From an uncultured Collinsella sp. (GTDB lineage: Bacteria; Actinomycetota; Coriobacteriia; Coriobacteriales; Coriobacteriaceae), in contig CAAEOL010000001.1 in the NCBI GenBank assembly GCA_900757595.1, positions 1 through 64,000 on the forward strand: 64,000 bases of DNA, read 5' to 3'. Each line of letters starts with the position of its first letter. The first letter of the stretch is position 1. The notes below the pieces were generated by a model that was not told the origin of the DNA, did no database searches, and saw only the letters and a program-made list of their open reading frames with translations. Position numbers and translations under genes: made by a program. Of the stretch, positions 8,918 to 15,867 are shown piece by piece.

Positions 8918-10342
8918 GTGGTCTTCGCCCCCCAGGGAAAACAAACGCTATCGCACCGCGTTTTTGTGACGATCTTTGTTTGCGCCATGGCGGTTATCGT
9001 GGCGTTTACGGTGCTGGGTGCGTTCTTTGTGCAAAACACCTTGGCGGATGCCACGAGTGCCAATCTGGCGCAGGAAACCGAGCTCATTGCTGCCGCCCTC
9101 GACGAGCAGCAGGAGCCCATCCCGTTCTTGCGTAGCCTCGATCGCGAGGACTTACGCATCACGCTGATTAACAAGGATGGATCGGTTGCCTACGACAACG
9201 AGGCGTCGCCTTCCACACTGCCCAACCATGGCGATCGCCCCGAGGTCATCGAGGCCTTTGAGAGTGGTTCGGGTTCCGCGGAGCGCGCAAGCTCTACGCT
9301 CGACGAGATTATGCTGTATCGCGCCGTCGCCCTTGATAACGGCCAGGTTGTCCGCTTGGCGCAGGCCCAGCCTGGCGTTGCGGCGATTTTGCTGTCGATG
9401 GTGGCGCCGATGCTGCTTATCGCAGCAGCGGGTGCGGTACTCTCGTTTTTCATGGCGCGCCGCGAGTCCCGTGCCATCATCGCGCCGTTGCAAGAGGTGG
9501 ATTTGGACCACCCGCGCCGTAGCTATGAGCACGCCTATGCCGAGATGGTCCCCATGCTTGAGCGTATCGAGTCGCAGCGCCAGGAACTCAAGCGCCAAAT
9601 GGCGGTGCTAGCGGACAACGACCGTATGCGCCGCGAGTTCACGGCGAATATCACCCATGAGCTCAAGACGCCGCTTACGGCGATTTCGGGCTATGCCGAG
9701 CTCATCGCAAACGGCATGGTTGAGGGCGAGGATGACCTGCGCAACTTTGGCGGTCGTATCTATCGTGAGGCGGGCCGCTTGGCAGCGCTTGTCAACGATA
9801 TCCTTACGCTGTCTAACTTGGACGAGGCCGAGCGTGCGACTGAGGGCGAGGCGGTGCCCATTGGGTCCACGGAGCCTATTGAGCTCTCGCGTGCCATCTA
9901 CACGGTTGAGCAGCGTCTTGAACAGGTCGCCCGTCAAGCGAATGTGACGATAAGTCATGAGACCAAGCCTGTGGTCATCGAAGGCGTGTCGCGCTTGATT
10001 GACGAGCTCATCTACAATCTGGCAAGCAACGCCATCCGCTACAATCGACCCGGCGGTATGGTTGCGCTGCAGTGCGGCACCAACGACGAAGGTCATCCGT
10101 TCCTCGCGGTCGCCGACACGGGAATCGGTATCGCGCCTGAAGAACATGGCAAGGTATTTGAGCGGTTCTATCGCGTGGACAAGAGTAGATCCAAGGCACG
10201 CGGCGGAACCGGCCTGGGGCTTGCCATTGTCAAACATGCGGCCCTGTATCATCACGCCACGCTCGATCTGTCGAGCGAGTTGGGCGTGGGAACCACCATT
10301 ACGGTGACGTTTCCCATACAGCAGGACGAGCCATTCGCATAG
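8918..10342 (+). CDS. Sensor histidine kinase, PhoR-like
   Basis: 474 residues, GTG start with GGAGGA 7 bases upstream. One N-terminal membrane helix (about 14-37), an extracellular sensor of about 120 residues, a second helix (about 152-178: ILLSMVAPMLLIAAAGAVLS), then phospho-acceptor H247 (TANITHELKTPLTAISGYAE). The ATPase domain has N box NLASNAIRYN, G1 ADTGIGI and G2 GGTGLGLAIVKH. Translationally linked to the preceding regulator (3-bp gap). A terminator hairpin follows at 10368-10400. Confidence 0.9.
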   Translation: MVFAPQGKQTLSHRVFVTIFVCAMAVIVAFTVLGAFFVQNTLADATSANLAQETELIAAALDEQQEPIPFLRSLDREDLRITLINKDGSVAYDNEASPSTLPNHGDRPEVIEAFESGSGSAERASSTLDEIMLYRAVALDNGQVVRLAQAQPGVAAILLSMVAPMLLIAAAGAVLSFFMARRESRAIIAPLQEVDLDHPRRSYEHAYAEMVPMLERIESQRQELKRQMAVLADNDRMRREFTANITHELKTPLTAISGYAELIANGMVEGEDDLRNFGGRIYREAGRLAALVNDILTLSNLDEAERATEGEAVPIGSTEPIELSRAIYTVEQRLEQVARQANVTISHETKPVVIEGVSRLIDELIYNLASNAIRYNRPGGMVALQCGTNDEGHPFLAVADTGIGIAPEEHGKVFERFYRVDKSRSKARGGTGLGLAIVKHAALYHHATLDLSSELGVGTTITVTFPIQQDEPFA

Positions 10343-10367
10343 CGATACAACATAGATATTGATGTGG

Positions 10368-10400
10368 ACGCCGCATCGGACTTTCGGGTGCGGCGTTGTT
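10368..10400 (+). terminator. Terminator after the PhoR-like kinase
   Basis: ACGCCGCA..TGCGGCGT stem followed by TGTTGTGC and then a T run further on. It separates the kinase from the next operon. Confidence 0.6.
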
Positions 10401-10461
10401 GTGCAATTTTACGATTGCTTCCGTCATTTTTACAGGAGAGCCTGTTTCTTATGTATAGAGT

Positions 10462-10490
10462 TTGGTCTCGGTAAAAAGATGCGATAACAT
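10462..10490 (+). promoter_or_regulatory. Promoter of the tyrosine-kinase module
   Basis: TTGGTC (10462-10467) and TAACAT (10485-10490), 17-bp spacer, 47 bp before the start codon. Confidence 0.5.
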
Positions 10491-10537
10491 ACGGACAGTT
10501 TTGTCAATCCGAACTGGGGAAATGAAAGGCAAGCTGC

Positions 10538-11194
10538 ATGACCCTTCTCGAACTGTTCCAGCTGCTGAAGAAGCACCTCAAGCTGGTCATCACCCTTCCG
10601 GTGGTCTGCGCGATCGCCATGGGCATCGTGTCCTTCGTTGCGATGGACAACACCTATACCGCGACGACGAGCATGTACATTCTCGCCAAGACCGACGATA
10701 GCGGTCAGATGAGCTACAACGATCTCTCGGCGAGCCAGATGCTTTCCAACGATATCGCCACGCTGCTTGATAGCGATAGCGTTAAGAGCGGCGCCGCCAA
10801 AGAACTGGGCCTCACCGATCTGGATGACTACAAGGTGTCTGTTTCCTCCGAGACCACCACGCGTGTCATTACGCTTTCGGTTACCGGTACCGATGCCAAG
10901 GAGACGGCTGAGGTCGCAAAGGCCATTGCCAGCTCGGTGAGTACGGTCGCTCAGAACGTCGGCGCTGCCCAGAGCATCAACGTTATCGACGAGGCCAAGA
11001 CCCCCGAAGCCCCCAGCGGCCCCAAGCGTACGCTGTATATTGCCGTCGCGTTCCTCGCCGGTATCTTTATCGCAGTTGCCTATGTCGTTTTGGCAGACAT
11101 GCTCAATACCCGCATCCGCGGTGCCGAAGAGGCAGAAGAGCTCCTGGGTATTCCCGTTGTTGGCCGAATTCCGGCTATGAAAGGTGGTAAATAG
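10538..11194 (+). CDS. Polysaccharide co-polymerase / tyrosine-kinase modulator, CpsC/YveK type (Wzz)
   Basis: 218 residues. Membrane adaptor that, in Firmicutes and Actinobacteria, activates the cytoplasmic BY-kinase CpsD and helps set exopolysaccharide chain length. The N-terminal membrane helix (about 17-36) follows a Wzz-type start (MTLLELFQLLKKHLKL). The extracellular helical domain includes the family-typical TATTSMYILAK. The second helix (about 167-190) is followed by a short cytoplasmic tail with ELLGIPVVGRIP. The gap to the kinase gene is 2 bp. Confidence 0.9.
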   Translation: MTLLELFQLLKKHLKLVITLPVVCAIAMGIVSFVAMDNTYTATTSMYILAKTDDSGQMSYNDLSASQMLSNDIATLLDSDSVKSGAAKELGLTDLDDYKVSVSSETTTRVITLSVTGTDAKETAEVAKAIASSVSTVAQNVGAAQSINVIDEAKTPEAPSGPKRTLYIAVAFLAGIFIAVAYVVLADMLNTRIRGAEEAEELLGIPVVGRIPAMKGGK

Positions 11195-11196
11195 GC

Positions 11197-11934
11197 ATGG
11201 CTAAGGCAAAGAACACCGATAAGCTCGTTGTACAGAATGCCGCCAAGACCCTTCTGGCCAATATCCGCTTTGCGAGCGTGGACGACCCCATTCGCACCAT
11301 CACCGTTACCTCCTCGATTCCCAACGAGGGCAAGTCTACGGTTTCCATTAACCTTGCTCAGGCAATCGCCACGAGCGGCAAGAGTGTCCTGCTGGTCGAG
11401 GCTGATATGCGTCGCAGGTCCCTTGCCGATATGCTCGGCGTCCGCTCCCGCGGCGGACTCTATGCAGTCCTGTCCGAGCAGGTTTCTATCGACCAGGCGA
11501 TTGTCGAGACGGGTCAGAAGAACTTCTACTTCCTCGATGCCGAGCCGCACATTCCCAATCCTGCCGACATCATCGTCTCCCATCGCTTTGCCAAGCTGGT
11601 AAAGGCACTGTCCGCCAAGTTCCAGTACGTCATCTTCGATGCTTCCCCGGTCGGCACCTTCATCGATGCTGCCGAGATCGCAAGTCTGACCGACGGTGCG
11701 CTTTTTGTCGTGCGTGAGGATTTCACCAAGCGCGAGGAGGCGCTCAACGCCATCGGTCAGCTTAAGAAGTCCGAGAAGGTCAAGCTCATCGGTACCGTCA
11801 TGAATTACTGTGAGACCGAGACCAGCGAGTACTACTATTCTTACTACACCAAGGACGGTAAGAAGGTTAAGAAGGGCTCCGACGATCAGGGCACTTCCAA
11901 AAAGGGCATCTTCACCAACCGAGCAAACGTTTAG
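11197..11934 (+). CDS. Bacterial tyrosine kinase CpsD/YwqD type
   Basis: 245 residues. P-loop tyrosine autokinase paired with the upstream membrane adaptor. Walker A is SSIPNEGKST (39-48), Walker A' is LLVEADMRRRS, and Walker B is in YVIFDASPVG. The C-terminal tyrosine cluster (Y212, Y213, Y214, Y216, Y217) is the expected autophosphorylation tail. A lysine-rich tail follows. It is the second gene of a three-gene operon with the adaptor and phosphatase. Confidence 0.93.
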   Translation: MAKAKNTDKLVVQNAAKTLLANIRFASVDDPIRTITVTSSIPNEGKSTVSINLAQAIATSGKSVLLVEADMRRRSLADMLGVRSRGGLYAVLSEQVSIDQAIVETGQKNFYFLDAEPHIPNPADIIVSHRFAKLVKALSAKFQYVIFDASPVGTFIDAAEIASLTDGALFVVREDFTKREEALNAIGQLKKSEKVKLIGTVMNYCETETSEYYYSYYTKDGKKVKKGSDDQGTSKKGIFTNRANV

Positions 11935-11951
11935 TTGATTAAGGCTGACCT

Positions 11952-12602
11952 ATGCGTGACATTCATTGCCATATCTTGCCGGGTGTAGACGACGGCGCCG
12001 CCGATCTCGAAGAGAGCTTGGCGATGCTCGAGGCTGCCAAGCGGGCCGGTGTAACCAGAATCGTTTGCACTCCTCACTGCCGTGATCCCTATTTTGATTA
12101 CGACAAGATGTGGGATGCCTTTGAGCTGCTGCGCGATAACGCTGACGGTTTTCCGCTCCAGATGGGCTTCGAGGTCAACCATCGAAAGCTCGTTGAGCTT
12201 GGTATCGATGCCGCGGATCACTTGCATTTCGATGGGACCAACGAGTTTCTGCTCGAGCTTTCGACGCATGCCGATGCGTATGCGTTTAGAGAGTACGAGA
12301 ACACGATTTACGATTTGCAGTGCCGTGGCTACCAGGTGATCATCGCTCATCCTGAGCGCTATCGTGCGGTTCAAAAGGATGTAAGCGTGGCGGAGCGCCT
12401 GGTCGATATGGGCTGCAAGCTGCAGGCTTCGGCGGACTTTATTGCCGGCGGTCGCTTTGGTCGCGAGAAAAAGCCGGCACAGCGCCTGTTCGATCAGAAC
12501 CTGTACAGCTTCATCGCGAGCGATGCCCATAACGTGGGTCATTACGATTGCCTGGCGAAGGCTCGCGCGAAGTTTAGCGTGCGCGGAGCTCATTTTCGCT
12601 AA
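11952..12602 (+). CDS. Tyrosine-protein phosphatase of the PHP family, CpsB/YwqE type
   Basis: 216 residues. Manganese-dependent PHP-fold phosphatase that dephosphorylates the kinase. Metal ligands are visible in the opening MRDIHCHILPGVDDG (HCH and D), in CTPHCRDP, in the central EV, in IAHPERY and in the late SDAHN. It completes the CpsC-CpsD-CpsB triad. No glycosyltransferase, flippase or polymerase gene follows, so the polysaccharide genes it controls must be elsewhere, or the module acts on other substrates. Confidence 0.92.
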   Translation: MRDIHCHILPGVDDGAADLEESLAMLEAAKRAGVTRIVCTPHCRDPYFDYDKMWDAFELLRDNADGFPLQMGFEVNHRKLVELGIDAADHLHFDGTNEFLLELSTHADAYAFREYENTIYDLQCRGYQVIIAHPERYRAVQKDVSVAERLVDMGCKLQASADFIAGGRFGREKKPAQRLFDQNLYSFIASDAHNVGHYDCLAKARAKFSVRGAHFR

Positions 12603-12641
12603 AATCTGTCCCTAACGTTCGCATTGAATGAAAGGGCAGCC

Positions 12642-13142
12642 ATGGATATCCAACTTAAGACGGGATGCTTTGATGACGCGGCGTTGGTGCGCCGCGTCGT
12701 TTTTATGGACGAGCAGGGCTACGAGAACGAGTTTGACGCTATCGACGAGGATCCGAACTGCATTCATGTGACGCTCTATGTAGACGGCGAGCTTGCCGGT
12801 TGCTCGCGCGTGTTTCCCGAAGAGCTTGAGCGCGCGGCTGACGCAGAGGCTCCGGTGTCGCCGGCGTGCGACTTGGACGAAGGCGTCGCAGCGGGGGAGA
12901 CCTACATTATGGGGCGCGTCGCCGTGCTGCCGGCTATGCGTCGTCGTGGTTTGGCGAGCAAGATTGTCGAGGCCAGTGATACCGCCGCGCGTGATGCCGG
13001 CGCCAAGCTCATTAAGCTGCACGCGCAGGAATACGTGCTGCCGCTCTATGCCAAGGCGGGTTACACGCAGATTGCCCCGGTGGACTACGAAGACGAGGGC
13101 CAGCCCCATGCTTGGATGGCCAAGCGCGTAGATGGCAGATAG
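12642..13142 (+). CDS. GNAT-family N-acetyltransferase
   Basis: 166 residues, ATG 12642 with AAAGGGC upstream. Resembles the ElaA/YjcF type of acetyltransferase: opening LVRRVVFMDEQGYENEFD with DEDPNCIHVTLYVDGELAGCSRVF. The acetyl-CoA loop is in VAVLPAMRRRGLASKIVEA, and the end is LPLYAKAGYTQIAP. The substrate is not predictable. It sits between the cps-like operon and htpG. Confidence 0.85.
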   Translation: MDIQLKTGCFDDAALVRRVVFMDEQGYENEFDAIDEDPNCIHVTLYVDGELAGCSRVFPEELERAADAEAPVSPACDLDEGVAAGETYIMGRVAVLPAMRRRGLASKIVEASDTAARDAGAKLIKLHAQEYVLPLYAKAGYTQIAPVDYEDEGQPHAWMAKRVDGR

Positions 13143-13252
13143 GGACGTTCCTTTCCTGCCGGCAGTCGGGGACACTCCTTGGCAATTGGCGTATCAGAGC
13201 GTTTGGACATACAGTTTTTCGATTCCGTATGTATATATGCGCGCTAATGGGT

Positions 13253-13258
13253 TATAAA
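13253..13258 (+). promoter_or_regulatory. Candidate -10 box for htpG
   Basis: TATAAA, 87 bp before the htpG start; the -35 is weak (TGTATA at 17 bp). Neither CIRCE nor a HAIR box is visible. Confidence 0.35.
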
Positions 13259-13288
13259 ATCTAAGTCTGGACATAGCAGGTCTGCGAT

Positions 13289-13314
13289 GCGGCTCGGGCA
13301 ACCGGGCCGTTTTT
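13289..13314 (+). terminator. Terminator-like hairpin between GNAT gene and htpG
   Basis: CGGCTCGG-gcaa-CCGGGCCG followed by TTTTT. It lies between the candidate htpG -10 and the htpG start codon, so it is either a late terminator of the upstream gene or an attenuator in the htpG leader. Confidence 0.6.
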
Positions 13315-13344
13315 GCGGACGGGGGTAGCGCGAAAGGACTGCAC

Positions 13345-15369
13345 ATGCGTCAATTTAAGACCGAGAGCAAAAAACTGCTCGACCTCATGATCAACTCCAT
13401 CTACACCAATAAGGAAATCTTCCTGCGCGAGCTTATCTCCAACGCGAGCGATGCCGTCGACAAGCTCAACTTTAAGAGCCTTCAGGATCCGAGTGTCAAA
13501 CTCGACCAGGGCGACCTGGCCATTCGTGTCTCCTTTGATAAGGACGCCCGCACCATTACCATCTCGGATAACGGCATTGGCATGACCGCCGAGGAGCTCG
13601 AGCGCAATCTGGGCACCATCGCCCATTCCGGCTCCGAGGAGTTTAAGACCGAGAACGCCGAGCAACAGGGCTCCGATGTCGACATCATCGGCCAGTTTGG
13701 CGTGGGCTTCTACTCCGCCTTTATGGTCGCCAGCCACGTGAAGGTCGTCAGCCGCGCTTATGGCGAGGACACCGCCCACGTTTGGGAGTCCGACGGTCTT
13801 GAGGGCTACACCATCGAGGATGGCGAGCGTGCTGAGCACGGTACCGATGTCATCCTGACGCTGCGCGAGAACGAGAAGCTCGACGCCGACGGCGAGGCCG
13901 AGACCTACGATCGCTTCCTGACCGAGTGGGGCCTCAAGAGCCTGATTCAGCAGTACAGCAACTATGTGCGCTACCCGATTCAGATGATGGTGAGCAAGAG
14001 CCGCCAGAAACCCAAGCCCGAGGACGCCGGCGACGACTACAAGCCCGAGTACGAGGACTACCAGGAGCTCGAGACCATCAACTCCATGACGCCGATTTGG
14101 AAAAAGCGCAGCTCCGACGTTGAGCAGAAGGATTACAACGAGTTCTACAAGTCCACGTTCCACGACTTTGACGATCCCGCGCGCACTATCAGCTTCCATG
14201 CCGAGGGTACGCTTGAGTACGATGCGCTGCTGTTTGTGCCGGGCCGCGCCCCGTTCGATCTGTACAGCAAGGACTACGAGAAGGGCCTGGCGCTCTACAG
14301 CTCCAACGTGCTGATTATGGAGAAGTGCGACGACCTGCTGCCCGACTACTACAACTTTGTCCGCGGCGTCGTGGATTCTGCCGACGTGTCGCTCAACATC
14401 TCGCGTGAGACGCTGCAGCAGAACCGTCAGCTCAAGGCCATCGCCAAGCGCGTGGAGAAGAAGATTACCGCCGATCTTGAGGATATGCGCGACAACGACC
14501 GCGAGGCCTACGAGAAGTTCTTTGAGAACTTTGGCCGCGGTCTTAAGTACGGCATCTACTCGAGCTATGGCATGAAGGCCGATGAGCTCGCCGACCTGCT
14601 ACTGTTCTGGTCTGCCAAGGAGCAGAAGATGATTACCCTGGCCGAGTATGCCAAGGGCATGCCCGGGGATCAGAAGGCCATCTACTACGCCGCCGGCGAC
14701 TCGCGTGAGCGCTTGGCCAAGATGCCCGTGGTAAAGGGTGTGCTCGACCGCGGCTATGACGTGCTGTTGCTGACGCAGGATGTGGATGAGTTCACGTTCC
14801 AGGCTATGCGTGAGTACGTGGCGTGCGATATGCCCAAGGTCTACGAGGATGACACTGCTCGCGAGGCTGCCGAAAAGGCAGTTGCCGATGGTGCCGAGCC
14901 TGAGGTCGAGGATCGTCACCTGGAGCTCAAGAACGTCGCGACTGGCGATCTTGATCTGGCGACCGAGGACGAGAAGAAGGAGGCCGAGGACGCCACCAAG
15001 GAAAACGAGGACCTCTTTAGCGCTATGAAGGAGGCGCTCGGTGACAAGGTCGAGAAAGTTGCCGTCTCCGCGCGCCTGACCGATGCCCCCGCTTGCATCA
15101 CCACCGAGGGCCCGCTTTCGCTCGAGATGGAGAAGGTGCTCCAGAAGGGACCCGAGGGCGCGCCCGACGGCATGCCCAAGAGCCAGCGCGTGCTCGAGCT
15201 CAACGCCAAGCATCCGGTCTTCGACAAGCTTGTCGCTGCCCAGAAGGCAGGCGACGCCGACAAGATCAAGCAGTACTCCGGTCTGCTCTATGACCAGGCT
15301 CTGCTGGTCGAGGGCATTCTCCCCGAGGACCCCGTTGCCTTCGCGGCGGCTGTCTGCGATCTACTTTAG
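13345..15369 (+). CDS. htpG: Molecular chaperone HtpG (Hsp90)
   Basis: 674 residues. ATP-dependent dimeric chaperone of the cytoplasm. The N-terminal GHKL ATPase domain shows NKEIFLRELISNASDA, DNGIGMT and GQFGVGFYSAFM. The middle domain has KRSSDVEQKDYNEFY, LFVPGRAPFDLY and NISRETLQQNR. The C-terminal dimerisation domain ends normally. An acidic linker (about 520-560, rich in E, D and K) is longer than in E. coli HtpG. The start ATG follows GAAAGGA. Confidence 0.97.
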   Translation: MRQFKTESKKLLDLMINSIYTNKEIFLRELISNASDAVDKLNFKSLQDPSVKLDQGDLAIRVSFDKDARTITISDNGIGMTAEELERNLGTIAHSGSEEFKTENAEQQGSDVDIIGQFGVGFYSAFMVASHVKVVSRAYGEDTAHVWESDGLEGYTIEDGERAEHGTDVILTLRENEKLDADGEAETYDRFLTEWGLKSLIQQYSNYVRYPIQMMVSKSRQKPKPEDAGDDYKPEYEDYQELETINSMTPIWKKRSSDVEQKDYNEFYKSTFHDFDDPARTISFHAEGTLEYDALLFVPGRAPFDLYSKDYEKGLALYSSNVLIMEKCDDLLPDYYNFVRGVVDSADVSLNISRETLQQNRQLKAIAKRVEKKITADLEDMRDNDREAYEKFFENFGRGLKYGIYSSYGMKADELADLLLFWSAKEQKMITLAEYAKGMPGDQKAIYYAAGDSRERLAKMPVVKGVLDRGYDVLLLTQDVDEFTFQAMREYVACDMPKVYEDDTAREAAEKAVADGAEPEVEDRHLELKNVATGDLDLATEDEKKEAEDATKENEDLFSAMKEALGDKVEKVAVSARLTDAPACITTEGPLSLEMEKVLQKGPEGAPDGMPKSQRVLELNAKHPVFDKLVAAQKAGDADKIKQYSGLLYDQALLVEGILPEDPVAFAAAVCDLL

Positions 15370-15396
15370 TTACGCGGTTTTACCAAACCGCGTAAC
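15369..15396. repeat. Inverted repeat after htpG
   Basis: GTTACGCGGTTT-tacc-AAACCGCGTAAC, a perfect 12-bp stem starting at the stop codon region. There is no T run after it, so whether it terminates transcription is unclear. Confidence 0.6.
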
Positions 15397-15409
15397 CGGC
15401 CGACGCTGC

Positions 15410-15508
15410 AAGCCCGCCAGAGCGGCAATCTGCCTTTCAACTTCGACGGCATGACCAGAAGGTCAATGCCGCCTCGTTTCAAGGCACCTTGCTCGCTCTG
15501 GCGGGCTT
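15410..15508. repeat. 99-bp nested palindrome
   Basis: Outer arms AAGCCCGCCAGAGCG (15410-15424) and CGCTCTGGCGGGCTT (15494-15508) are perfectly complementary. Inside are GCCTT/AAGGC and CGGCAT-ACC/GGT-ATGCCG pairs, so the whole stretch can fold into one long interrupted hairpin. No coding potential. Confidence 0.75.
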
Positions 15509-15544
15509 TCGCTGTCTGCGCCAAAACATCGGCATTGTTATGGG

Positions 15545-15680
15545 TAGTCGTTGGGGACGTTCTTGTTTGGCTAGTCGTTTAAGAATGTCCCCTACTCATT
15601 GGGGACAGACTTAAATGAGTAGGGTAGTCATTGGGGACGTTCTTGTTTGACTAGTCGTTTAAGAACGTCCCCAACGACTA
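15545..15680. repeat. 136-bp palindromic element of the GGGGAC type
   Basis: The 20-base outer arms (15545-15564 and 15661-15680) are perfect inverted repeats containing TTGGGGACGTTCTT. The inside holds two near-identical direct copies of GGGGACGTTCTTGTTTG..TAAGAA.GTCCCC and a central CTACTCATT/AATGAGTAG palindrome. It is non-coding and resembles a compound REP-like element. Confidence 0.8.
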
Positions 15681-15867
15681 ATCGGATTGCTAGATTTGTG
15701 CGGGTTGTGGTTTTGTGACCTGCTGAAATTAAAGATACTGTACATCTGTACGTTAACTCATCTTCGTAGTATATTGCTACCCGCAAAACTCAGCACCATT
15801 GTGCCGCGAGGCACTAAAGCGCCTACGTACAATGGTTGTCGATAGTACGATTCGATTCAACGACAGG

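Noticed and set aside
13143..13344. CIRCE or HAIR heat-shock operator before htpG
   Set aside because: Neither TTAGCACTC/GAGTGCTAA nor CTTGAGT/ACTCAAG is present.
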